NCBI RefSeq assembly: GCF_030150285.1
Contig: NZ_JASLGE010000070.1
Location: 1-64,000, forward strand
DNA length: 64,000 bases
Direction of reading: 5' to 3'
Source: Pseudomonas sp.
Lineage (GTDB): Bacteria; Pseudomonadota; Gammaproteobacteria; Pseudomonadales; Pseudomonadaceae
The notes beneath the pieces are model-generated. The model was not told the DNA's origin and did not search any database. It saw only the letters and a program-made list of their open reading frames with translations. Positions 35,034 to 42,482 of the stretch are shown here, in pieces (position 1 is the stretch's first letter; every line of letters begins with the position of its first letter). The position numbers and the translations under genes are program-made.

Positions 35034-35065
35034 CTTGAACAGCTGTTTATCAACGGTTGTTCAAG
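35034..35065. promoter_or_regulatory. Inverted repeat upstream of erdR
   Basis: CTTGAACA (35034-35041) and TGTTCAAG (35058-35065) lie 58-89 bp before the erdR ATG, 16 bases apart, and could be an operator, perhaps autoregulatory. Confidence 0.4.
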
Positions 35066-35122
35066 ATGCATAGCGAGCACTGGCCATGATCAGCGCTCGC
35101 CTGAAACAGGATCATTTGAAAC

Positions 35123-35773
35123 ATGGCCACCTACGAAATCCTGATAGCCGACGACCATCCTCTGTTTCGCAGTGCTTTGCACCAGGCCGTGACCCTGGGA
35201 CTGGGTTCAGATGTGCGTCTGGTTGAAGTCGCCAGCATTGCCGAGCTGGAAAAACAGCTGGCAGACAAGGCTGATTGGGATCTGGTTCTGCTCGACTTGA
35301 ACATGCCAGGGGCTTACGGGTTCTCCGGGCTTGTGCTGCTGCGTGGGCAGTACCCGCAAATTCCGGTCGTGATGGTCTCTGCTCAGGAAGAAGCCTCGGT
35401 GATGGTGCGTTCGCGAGAGTTCGGTGCCAGTGGCTTTATTCCTAAATCCAGCTCACTGGATCAAATTCAAAAAGCCGTGCGCGCCGTGCTGGACGGCGAT
35501 GTGTCCTGGCCGCCGCAAGCGTTTGAAGAAGTCCAGGTGTCGGCTGAGGCCAAAGCAGCCAGCGAAGGGCTGGCAAGCCTCACGCCACAGCAGTTTCGCG
35601 TGTTGACGATGGTGTGTGAGGGGCTGTTGAACAAGCAGATTGCCTATGAGTTGAGTGTGTCTGAAGCGACGATCAAAGCACACGTGACGGCCATTTTCCG
35701 CAAACTGGGGGTTCGTACCCGCACCCAGGCCGCGCTACTATTGCAGCAGCTTGAGTCCATCTCTAACCACTAA
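35123..35773 (+). CDS. erdR: NarL/LuxR-family response regulator, ErdR-like
   Basis: A 216-residue two-domain regulator. The receiver domain has the acidic pair DD at residues 10-11 and the phospho-acceptor D58 in LLDLNMPG. The C-terminal LuxR helix-turn-helix spans about residues 150-212 (LTPQQFRVLTMVCEGLLNKQIA). P. aeruginosa ErdR controls acetyl-CoA synthetase and ethanol or acetate oxidation genes. The neighbourhood erdR-dgkA is conserved in pseudomonads, supporting the name. No histidine kinase gene is next to it. Confidence 0.85.
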   Translation: MATYEILIADDHPLFRSALHQAVTLGLGSDVRLVEVASIAELEKQLADKADWDLVLLDLNMPGAYGFSGLVLLRGQYPQIPVVMVSAQEEASVMVRSREFGASGFIPKSSSLDQIQKAVRAVLDGDVSWPPQAFEEVQVSAEAKAASEGLASLTPQQFRVLTMVCEGLLNKQIAYELSVSEATIKAHVTAIFRKLGVRTRTQAALLLQQLESISNH

Positions 35774-35912
35774 ACGTTTGCGCTTCACGCTTTTTTGATG
35801 AAACGTGAACTGGTTTTTGTACGAAATGCCTTCAGCGCAGCCGCACCGCGCGCAGACGCATTTCCTACAGAACCTGGCGCTCCCCTCCCATTTCTTGTGC
35901 AGTTGCCTATCT

Positions 35913-36275
35913 ATGTCTCCTTTTAAAGGTAAAACCGGGTTTAAGCGGATTTTGAATGCTGGCGGTTATTCGCTGGACGGTTTACGTGCTGCCTTTACGG
36001 GCGAGGCTGCCTTTCGGCAATTGGTGCTGCTCAATGTTGTATTGATCCCGCTGACATTTATTTTGAATGTCAGCCGGGTAGAGCGTGCTGTGCTGATCGC
36101 CGTGTGCTTATTGGCCCTGATTGTTGAATTGCTCAACTCGGCCATTGAAGCGGCCATCGACCGAATTTCCCTGGACCTGCACCCCCTGTCGAAGAATGCC
36201 AAGGACATGGGGAGCGCCGCTCAGTTTGTGGTACTGACCCTGATTGCTGTTGTCTGGGCTGTCATTTTGCTTTAG
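35913..36275 (+). CDS. dgkA: Diacylglycerol kinase DgkA
   Basis: A 120-residue integral membrane kinase with three membrane helices. The family signature ELLNSAIEAAIDRIS is present near residues 69-83, with Glu69 a metal or catalytic residue. It phosphorylates diacylglycerol left over from membrane-derived glucan synthesis. The frame opens at 35805, but the ATG at 35913 gives the expected MSPFKGKTGFKRI. Its stop overlaps that of the convergent finR by 4 bp (36272-36275). Confidence 0.94.
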   Translation: MSPFKGKTGFKRILNAGGYSLDGLRAAFTGEAAFRQLVLLNVVLIPLTFILNVSRVERAVLIAVCLLALIVELLNSAIEAAIDRISLDLHPLSKNAKDMGSAAQFVVLTLIAVVWAVILL

Positions 36276-37198
36276 GCAATGGCGGGCAATACGATCTCGT
36301 CGCTGCGCTGAACCCCGGCGGTGAAGGCGCGGCACAACTCCAGGAACTCACGCATGGCTGACGTTTGGTACTTCTTTTTGTGCCAGATAAAGTAGAACTG
36401 CCGGGAAAGATCCAGCTCCGGGGTTTCGACGGCCACCAGGCTGCCACGCCTGAAGGCGTCACGCAGTGCCAGGCGTGAGATACAACCGATGCCCAGGCCC
36501 GACTCCACCGCACGCTTGATCGCCTCTGTGTGTTCCAGTTCAAGACGGATATTGAGCGCGCTTTGGTGATGGCGCATGGCTTGGTCAAAAGTCAGGCGGG
36601 TGCCCGATCCCTGCTCACGCAGAATCCAGGCTTCGCGGGTCAGTTCATGAAGGGTGGCGTGACCGCGCGTCGCCAGCGGGTGCTGAGGCGCGCAAAACAC
36701 CACCAATTCATCCTCGACCCAGCTCTGGACTTCGATATCCGGGTGGCTACAGTCGCCTTCGATCAGACCCAGATCAATTTCATAATGCGCGACTTGTTGC
36801 ACGATATGGGCGGTGTTCTGAACAATCAGTTTGACCTGGCTTTCAGGGTGGGCCTGCATAAAACTACCGATCAATAAGGTGGCCAGGTAGTTGCCAATGG
36901 TGAGGGTTGCGCCCACGGTCAGCGAGCCGAAACCGGATTTGCCATTGAGCAGGTCTTCTATTTCCTTGGCCTGGTCCAGCAGTGCCACCGCCTGGGGTAA
37001 CAGTTGTCGGCCGAGGGCGTTGAGGCTTAAGCGTTTGCCGGCGCGGTCAAACAGTTGGCAACTGGTCTGGCGCTCCAGTTCAGTAATGGACGTGCTGGCG
37101 GCCGACTGCGAAAGGGCCAACAAGCCAGCAGCGCGAGACACGCTCTCTTGTTGGGCGACGGTAACGAACACTTGCAGTTGTCTGAGAGTAAATCGCAT
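36272..37198 (-). CDS. finR: LysR-type regulator FinR
   Basis: A 308-residue LysR-family activator. The winged helix-turn-helix covers residues 1-60 (MRFTLRQLQVFVTVAQ, then LSQSAASTSITELE), followed by a substrate-binding-like effector domain. In P. putida FinR activates fpr under redox stress and also affects sulfur metabolism. It is divergent from fpr, with a TTATC/GATAA site in between. Its 3' end overlaps dgkA. Confidence 0.88.
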   Translation of the reverse strand: MRFTLRQLQVFVTVAQQESVSRAAGLLALSQSAASTSITELERQTSCQLFDRAGKRLSLNALGRQLLPQAVALLDQAKEIEDLLNGKSGFGSLTVGATLTIGNYLATLLIGSFMQAHPESQVKLIVQNTAHIVQQVAHYEIDLGLIEGDCSHPDIEVQSWVEDELVVFCAPQHPLATRGHATLHELTREAWILREQGSGTRLTFDQAMRHHQSALNIRLELEHTEAIKRAVESGLGIGCISRLALRDAFRRGSLVAVETPELDLSRQFYFIWHKKKYQTSAMREFLELCRAFTAGVQRSDEIVLPAIA

Positions 37199-37210
37199 AT
37201 CGATATAACC

Positions 37211-37230
37211 GATAACCCTTATCTTGATAA
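37211..37230. promoter_or_regulatory. Alternating GATAA/TTATC sites between finR and fpr
   Basis: GATAACCCTTATCTTGATAA carries three alternating half-sites. TTATCTTGATAA at 37219-37230 resembles a LysR-type box. It lies 13 bp upstream of the finR ATG and 86 bp upstream of fpr, suitable for FinR action on both. Confidence 0.5.
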
Positions 37231-37315
37231 TTCAGTTAACAGATATTGTCGTCGCCATTAGAATGTTATGCAATCGCGCTCATCGTCAGCGCACGCGAAA
37301 TCAGGAGCCCCGTAC

Positions 37316-38095
37316 ATGAGCAACATGAACCACGAACGTGTCCTCAGTGTTCACCACTGGAACGACACCCTGTTCAGCTTCAAGTGCACCCGCGACCCGG
37401 GCCTGCGCTTTGAGAACGGTCAGTTCGTGATGATCGGCCTGCAACAACCCAACGGCCGTCCGCTTATGCGTGCCTACTCGATCGCCAGCCCGAACTGGGA
37501 AGAGCATCTGGAGTTCTTCAGCATCAAGGTGCCGGATGGCCCGCTGACCTCCCAGTTGCAGCACTTGAAGGAAGGCGACGAGATCATCATCAGTAAAAAG
37601 CCTACGGGTACGCTGGTGCTGGACGACTTGAAGCCGGGTAAACATCTGTACCTGCTCAGCACCGGTACGGGCTTGGCCCCTTTCATGAGCGTCATCCAGG
37701 ACCCGGAAACCTACGAGCGTTTCGAAAAAGTGATCCTGTGCCACGGCGTGCGTTACGTCAATGAAGTGGCGTACCGCGAGTTCATCACGGAGCACCTGCC
37801 GCAGAACGAGTTCTTCGGCGAAGCGCTGCGTGAAAAACTGATCTACTACCCCACCGTGACCCGTGAGCCTTTCGAGAACGAAGGCCGCCTGACTGATCTG
37901 ATGCGCAGCGGCAAGCTGTTCAGCGATATCGGTCTGCCCCCGATCAACCCGCAGGACGACCGCGCCATGCTGTGCGGCAGCCCGAGCATGCTCGACGAAA
38001 CCAGCGAAGTGTTGAACAGCTTCGGTTTGACCGTGTCGCCGCGTATGCGCGAGCCGGGTGACTATCTGATCGAGCGTGCCTTCGTCGAGAAGTAA
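37316..38095 (+). CDS. fpr: Ferredoxin-NADP+ reductase Fpr
   Basis: A 259-residue flavoprotein of the bacterial FNR family. FAD contacts come from RAYSIASP near residue 51 and the NADP(H) domain from STGTGLAPFMS near 115. It exchanges electrons between NADPH and ferredoxin or flavodoxin in the cytoplasm, supplying Fe-S cluster repair and redox defence. GGAG stands before the ATG at 37316; the frame opens at 37268 without a better site. A strong terminator follows. Confidence 0.95.
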   Translation: MSNMNHERVLSVHHWNDTLFSFKCTRDPGLRFENGQFVMIGLQQPNGRPLMRAYSIASPNWEEHLEFFSIKVPDGPLTSQLQHLKEGDEIIISKKPTGTLVLDDLKPGKHLYLLSTGTGLAPFMSVIQDPETYERFEKVILCHGVRYVNEVAYREFITEHLPQNEFFGEALREKLIYYPTVTREPFENEGRLTDLMRSGKLFSDIGLPPINPQDDRAMLCGSPSMLDETSEVLNSFGLTVSPRMREPGDYLIERAFVEK

Positions 38096-38111
38096 GCCTC
38101 GCTCAACAAAG

Positions 38112-38146
38112 AGCCCGCGCTACCGGACGGTGGCGCGGGCTTTTTG
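38112..38146 (+). terminator. Terminator of fpr
   Basis: AGCCCGCGC (38112-38120) and GCGCGGGCT (38133-38141) followed by TTTT. Confidence 0.9.
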
Positions 38147-38160
38147 CGCTCTGGCCCCTA

Positions 38161-38859
38161 TCACTGCGCTGTTGGGATGACCTCTAGCACGCGGATCAAG
38201 CCGGGCTCGGGGTAGTGCCAACGTACATCCAGGTCCCAGAAGCGAGCCCCGTACTGGCGCTCGGCGGTGGGCGTCTGATAGGCCGGACGCGGGTCTTGGG
38301 CCAGGCATTGCTCGATCAGTTCCACCAGCGGTTCCTGAAGGCGCAGCGCCTGGGTGTGTGCCTGCTGCAGCGCTGTGTCGGCCCATTGCACGGGTATCTG
38401 CTCGGGGGGCGTGCTGGCCATGCAATTACTGGCCGTGTCGATGATGTCGGCATAGGGTACGTAGGGCTTGATATCTAGCACGGGGGTGCCATCCAGCAGG
38501 TCGATGCCGGAAATGTACAGGCGGCCGGCTTCTACCCGGTCCAGCTTGACCACCGATTGGCCTATACCGTTCGGGCGATGGGTTGCACGGGTCGCGAACA
38601 CCCCCATCGACGTGTTTCCGCCCAGGCGCGGTGGTCGCACCTTGAGGCGGGGCTTGTCTTCCAGCGTCTGATGAAACACAAACAGCAACCAGATATGGCT
38701 GACCTGTTCCAGGCCTTGCACGGCATCGCCCTGATCGAACGGTGCAACTAGTTCCAGCACGCCACGGGCTGCGGGTGCCAATTGCGGCTGGCGCGGAATG
38801 GCGAATTTCTCCTTGAAACAGGAGCGCACAAAGCCGACAGGGGAAACGGTGTAGGGCAT
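38161..38859 (-). CDS. trmO: tRNA (N6-threonylcarbamoyladenosine37-N6)-methyltransferase TrmO
   Basis: A 232-residue TrmO/YaeB/VirR-family protein with a SAM-binding beta-barrel core. Family motifs include GLEQVSHIWLLFVFH near residue 49, FATRATHRPNGIGQSVVKL near 86 and DLLDGTPVLDIKPYVPY near 120. It methylates t6A37 in threonine tRNAs. The ATG at 38859 gives MPYTVSPVGFVRSCF; the frame runs to 38916 through repeat sequence that is unlikely to be coding. Confidence 0.93.
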   Translation of the reverse strand: MPYTVSPVGFVRSCFKEKFAIPRQPQLAPAARGVLELVAPFDQGDAVQGLEQVSHIWLLFVFHQTLEDKPRLKVRPPRLGGNTSMGVFATRATHRPNGIGQSVVKLDRVEAGRLYISGIDLLDGTPVLDIKPYVPYADIIDTASNCMASTPPEQIPVQWADTALQQAHTQALRLQEPLVELIEQCLAQDPRPAYQTPTAERQYGARFWDLDVRWHYPEPGLIRVLEVIPTAQ

Positions 38860-38880
38860 GGTCGCGGGCTCCCAGCTATA

Positions 38881-38953
38881 AGCTGCAAGTTTTAAGCTGC
38901 AAGCTAAAAGCGGCAAATATGTTGATTCAGGCTTTTGACTTAAGCTTGCAGCT
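38881..38953. repeat. AGCTGCAAGC-type intergenic repeats (inverted pair)
   Basis: AGCTGCAAG occurs at 38881, AGCTGCAAGCT at 38895-38905, and the inverse AGCTTGCAGCT at 38943-38953. I recall short tandem and inverted copies of this sequence in many Pseudomonas intergenic regions. The inverted pair could form a 3' end hairpin for the upstream yehS-like gene. Confidence 0.6.
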
Positions 38954-38963
38954 CAACCCTGCT

Positions 38964-39425
38964 TTAGGCTCTAACCCGCAGGGTTAGCCCCTTGAGGAAG
39001 TTACGCAGCAACTGGTCGCCACAGGTGCGGTAGTTGGTGTGGCCGAACTTGCGGAACAAGGCGCTCAGTTCAGGCTTGGACACTGGGAACTCGGCTGCCT
39101 TTAGGATGGCGTGCATGTCGTCTTCCTTGAGTTCGAAGGCCACGCGCAATTTTTTCAGAATGGTGTTGTTTGTAACCGGCAATTCCACCGGAACGGGCGC
39201 ACGGCTGTCGTCCTTGCCGCGTTTGAACACGACCAGGCCGTCCAGGAAGTGAGCCATCACGTTGTCCGGGCAGCGCACAAAACCGTCTTCTTCGTCTTTT
39301 TTCAGGTAAGTCAGCACGTCTTCTTTAGTGACGTCCAAACCGCCCATCTTGATGATTTCGACAACCTTGTTGTCACTGATGTCGAGCATGTAGCGCACGC
39401 TACGCAGTACGTCGTTATGAATCAT
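38964..39425 (-). CDS. DUF1456 (YehS) family protein
   Basis: A 153-residue protein with two tandem DUF1456 repeats, each with the pattern (I/L)xxDVLRSVRY or NTILKKLRVAF followed by a short helical bundle. It has no signal peptide or membrane segment. The function of this widely conserved family is not known to me. It lies between trmO and the RsuA-like gene on the same strand; the gaps of over 70 bp on each side suggest separate units. Confidence 0.85.
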   Translation of the reverse strand: MIHNDVLRSVRYMLDISDNKVVEIIKMGGLDVTKEDVLTYLKKDEEDGFVRCPDNVMAHFLDGLVVFKRGKDDSRAPVPVELPVTNNTILKKLRVAFELKEDDMHAILKAAEFPVSKPELSALFRKFGHTNYRTCGDQLLRNFLKGLTLRVRA

Positions 39426-39500
39426 GTGGTCAATCCTGATATTCAGCAGTGAGCATCGCAGGCAGTGCTGCGGTGTCGAAATGTTCGGGGCTGGTGGTGT

Positions 39501-40211
39501 TTAGAACTTTTCGGTGGTCGCCATATAGCGCCACTGGCCGACAGGCAACTTGCCCATCGATACGCCACCAATACGAATGCGGCGCATGGAAATGATGGTC
39601 AAGCCGACGGCCTGGCAAAATTGTGCAATGACGCCCGGCTGCGGATTCTTCATCGCAAAGCGCAGACGATTTTCGCTCTGCCAGCTGGCCTTGACGGCGG
39701 GCAACTCGCGACCTTTGTAGGTCATGCCGTGGTTAAGGCGGTTCAAACCGTGTGGGGCCATCTCGCCGGAGACTTCAACCACATATTCCTGCTCGATTTT
39801 GTTGGCATCGGCAGTCAACTTGCGCACGATTTTCCAGTCCTGGGTGAACACCAGCAGGCCGCTGGCGTTGGCTTGCAGCTCATTGCCAACGGTCAGGCGC
39901 AGGAAGTGCCCTTTAAGCGGTCGTTTGCCGTAGCGATGTTCTTCGCTCAGGGTCTCTGGGCCAATCAGTGCCATGGCGCTGTCCGTGTCGAGGCCCGCGG
40001 GCGCGTTCAACAAAATAGTCACGGGCTCGGGTGGCGTGGCCTTGGCATGCGGGTCCAGTTCGACTTTTTGGGCGTCGACCTTGAACTGCGGTTCGTCGAT
40101 GACTTCGCCATCTACCGTGACCCAGCCACCTTCAATAAACAGTTCGGCCTCACGGCGGGAGCAGCCGACGAGTTCGATGAGGCGCTTGGAGAGACGTATC
40201 GGTTCAGACAT
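39501..40211 (-). CDS. RsuA/RluF-family RNA-binding protein with degenerate pseudouridine-synthase site
   Basis: A 236-residue protein. An S4 RNA-binding domain occupies about residues 6-50 (LSKRLIELVGCSRREAELFI), followed by a pseudouridine-synthase fold. The catalytic RLD motif reads ELQ at residues 111-113, in a stretch (TVGNELQANASGLLVFTQD) that otherwise aligns with the family, so the essential aspartate is glutamine. The usual NKP near residue 69 reads NAP, and the C-terminal GxxHQVRRM-like motif is also lost. It may still bind RNA. Most databases would call it a 23S/16S pseudouridine synthase, but I would not assume activity. Confidence 0.8.
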   Translation of the reverse strand: MSEPIRLSKRLIELVGCSRREAELFIEGGWVTVDGEVIDEPQFKVDAQKVELDPHAKATPPEPVTILLNAPAGLDTDSAMALIGPETLSEEHRYGKRPLKGHFLRLTVGNELQANASGLLVFTQDWKIVRKLTADANKIEQEYVVEVSGEMAPHGLNRLNHGMTYKGRELPAVKASWQSENRLRFAMKNPQPGVIAQFCQAVGLTIISMRRIRIGGVSMGKLPVGQWRYMATTEKF

Positions 40212-40291
40212 GACAGGAGCCGTAAAAGTAGGGGGCGGTTATTGTACCCGCCTGGCACCTGTTAAGTCCGGCAACATTTGCCTTGGGCGGG

Positions 40292-40747
40292 CTACGGGTG
40301 CTTGTAACGCAAGTGTAAGAGGGGATAAGGCTTGCCCATGCCATCTGTTTCACTGCGCCCTACTGGTTCGAAGCCTTGTTTCAAGTAAAACCCCAAGGCC
40401 TGCGGGTTTTGCTCGTTGACATCCAGCTCCAATGCGTTGAAGTGATGGATGGCATGATTGAGCAGGTATTTCCCGACACCTTTGCCACGATAGTCCGGGT
40501 GGATAAACAGCATCTCAACTTTGTTTGCCGCCACACCGGCAAAGCCTGCGATGCGTTTCTTGGCAGGATCGCGAACGCAAAAAAGCATTACGGCATCCAG
40601 GTAGTGTTTTTTGACGAGGTCGCGCAGTTCACAGATGTAGGCGTCGGTTAAAAAGTCATGGGTCGCGCGAACCGAGGCTTCCCAGATGTGGGTGAGGCTG
40701 TCGTAGTCCGACGCCGCCGGGGTGGTGATGGTCCAGTGCTGTCGCAT
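40292..40747 (-). CDS. GNAT-family N-acetyltransferase
   Basis: A 151-residue GCN5-related acetyltransferase. The acetyl-CoA loop is RGKGVGKYLL near residue 88, after VEMLFIHPDYRG, and the C-terminal motif is NEQNPQALGFYLKQGF. It resembles the YjaB/PhnO-like subfamily; the substrate cannot be told. The start at 40747 has AGGAGA ten bases upstream. It lies 77 bp upstream of the RsuA-like gene on the same strand. Confidence 0.85.
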   Translation of the reverse strand: MRQHWTITTPAASDYDSLTHIWEASVRATHDFLTDAYICELRDLVKKHYLDAVMLFCVRDPAKKRIAGFAGVAANKVEMLFIHPDYRGKGVGKYLLNHAIHHFNALELDVNEQNPQALGFYLKQGFEPVGRSETDGMGKPYPLLHLRYKHP

Positions 40748-40800
40748 CAAATGTGTCTCCTGACACGTTTTTTATAAGCGTTGACCTGAATGATAGTTGC

Positions 40801-40835
40801 AAAAAAAGCCCTGGCGCACGCGCGGCAGGGCTTTT
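40801..40835 (-). terminator. Terminator of rimO
   Basis: AAAAGCCCTG (40804-40813) and CAGGGCTTTT (40826-40835) with a T-run on the reverse strand, 20 bp past the rimO stop. Confidence 0.88.
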
Positions 40836-40854
40836 AGCGTGTGTTATTGAACGC

Positions 40855-42192
40855 TTAGAGCGCTTCAGCCCACAAGTCATACTCGTCGGCATCGGTCACA
40901 CGGCACAGGATCTTGTCGCCCGGCTTGATAGCTTTATCGGTAGCGATAAAGACGTTGCCGTCGATTTCCGGTGCGTCGAAGAAACAACGACCGACTGCGC
41001 CCTGTTCATCGACCTCGTCGATCAGCACTTCGATTTCCTTGCCGATTTTCATTTGCAGGCGTGCGGCGCTGATGGCTTGTTGGTGAGCCATAAAGCGCTC
41101 CCAGCGATCCTGCTTGACGTCGTCCGGTACGATGGCCGCGTCCAGCAGATTGGCAGGTGCGCCTTCAACCGGCGAGTACTGGAAGCAACCGACGCGATCC
41201 AATTGAGCTTCGGTCAACCAGTCAAGTAGGTACTGGAAGTCCTCTTCAGTTTCACCCGGGAAGCCGACAATAAAGGTCGAGCGGATGATCAGGTCAGGGC
41301 AGATCTCACGCCAGTTTTTGATGCGTGCCAGGGTTTTGTCTTCAAAGGCCGGGCGTTTCATGGCCTTCAGCACTTTCGGGCTGGCGTGCTGGAACGGGAT
41401 GTCCAGGTACGGCAGGATTTTGCCGGCGGCCATCAGCGGAATCAGTTCGTCAACGTGCGGGTACGGGTAGACGTAGTGCAAGCGCACCCACACACCCAAC
41501 GTGCTCAGGGCTTCGCAGAGTTCGGTCATACGGGTTTTGACCGGCGCACCGTTCCAGAAACCGGTGCGGTATTTCACATCCACGCCATAGGCGCTGGTGT
41601 CTTGGGAAATCACCAACAGCTCTTTCACGCCGGCCTTGACCAGGCGTTGAGCTTCATCCAGCACATCGCCAACCGGGCGGCTGACCAGTTTGCCGCGCAT
41701 CGACGGGATGATGCAGAAGCTGCAGCTATGGTTGCAGCCTTCGGAAATTTTCAGGTACGCATAGTGGCGTGGGGTCAGCTTGATACCTTGTGGCGGTACC
41801 AGGTCGATCAGCGGGTTGTGGTCCTGGCGCGGCGGTACGACCTGGTGCACTGCGTTGACCACTTGCTCGTACTGCTGCGGGCCGGTCACGGCCAGCACGC
41901 TAGGGTGAACGTTGCGGATATTACCTTCCTCAACGCCCATGCAGCCGGTCACGATGACCTTGCCGTTTTCTTTGATGGCCTCGCCAATCACTTCCAGCGA
42001 TTCAGCCTTGGCACTGTCGATAAAGCCACAGGTGTTGACCACCACGACGTCAGCGTCCTGGTAGGTGGAAACGACGTCGTAGCCTTCCATACGCAACTGC
42101 GTAAGGATGCGTTCGGAGTCGACGAGTGCTTTCGGGCACCCCAGTGAGACGAATCCGACCTTGGGGTTGGCTGGCGTGGTAACGGTGGACAT
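40855..42192 (-). CDS. rimO: Ribosomal protein S12 methylthiotransferase RimO
   Basis: A 445-residue radical-SAM methylthiotransferase that modifies an aspartate of ribosomal protein S12. The auxiliary-cluster cysteines are near residues 19, 55 and 84, and the radical-SAM CxxxCxxC is at 153-160 (CNHSCSFC). A TRAM domain covers about the last 70 residues. The start MSTVTTPANPKVGFVSLGCPKALVD is standard. It is divergent from kup across a 290-bp gap, with a terminator downstream. Confidence 0.96.
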   Translation of the reverse strand: MSTVTTPANPKVGFVSLGCPKALVDSERILTQLRMEGYDVVSTYQDADVVVVNTCGFIDSAKAESLEVIGEAIKENGKVIVTGCMGVEEGNIRNVHPSVLAVTGPQQYEQVVNAVHQVVPPRQDHNPLIDLVPPQGIKLTPRHYAYLKISEGCNHSCSFCIIPSMRGKLVSRPVGDVLDEAQRLVKAGVKELLVISQDTSAYGVDVKYRTGFWNGAPVKTRMTELCEALSTLGVWVRLHYVYPYPHVDELIPLMAAGKILPYLDIPFQHASPKVLKAMKRPAFEDKTLARIKNWREICPDLIIRSTFIVGFPGETEEDFQYLLDWLTEAQLDRVGCFQYSPVEGAPANLLDAAIVPDDVKQDRWERFMAHQQAISAARLQMKIGKEIEVLIDEVDEQGAVGRCFFDAPEIDGNVFIATDKAIKPGDKILCRVTDADEYDLWAEAL

Positions 42193-42482
42193 GGCGAACC
42201 TCGGTATGTAGTGACGTTACATGCCCGTAAAGGCTGCACGACGAACGGACGCTTGATGCGCCTCTAGTGAAAAAAAGTGCGCAATTTTAGCTATGGTCAA
42301 CGCACTTGACCAGCGTTATACGGGGATTTACGACGAGTGCTGCGCTATGCTGCGCGCCGCTGCGAAAGTAGTATTTTTGTTGCAGGATATTTCACTCATA
42401 ACAGTCAGGCATTTAGCGCATGCTGCGGCATAAAGCGCAGTGCTTGCGGGTAAAACACGATCCCAAGTCGTAGGAGTGGTTG

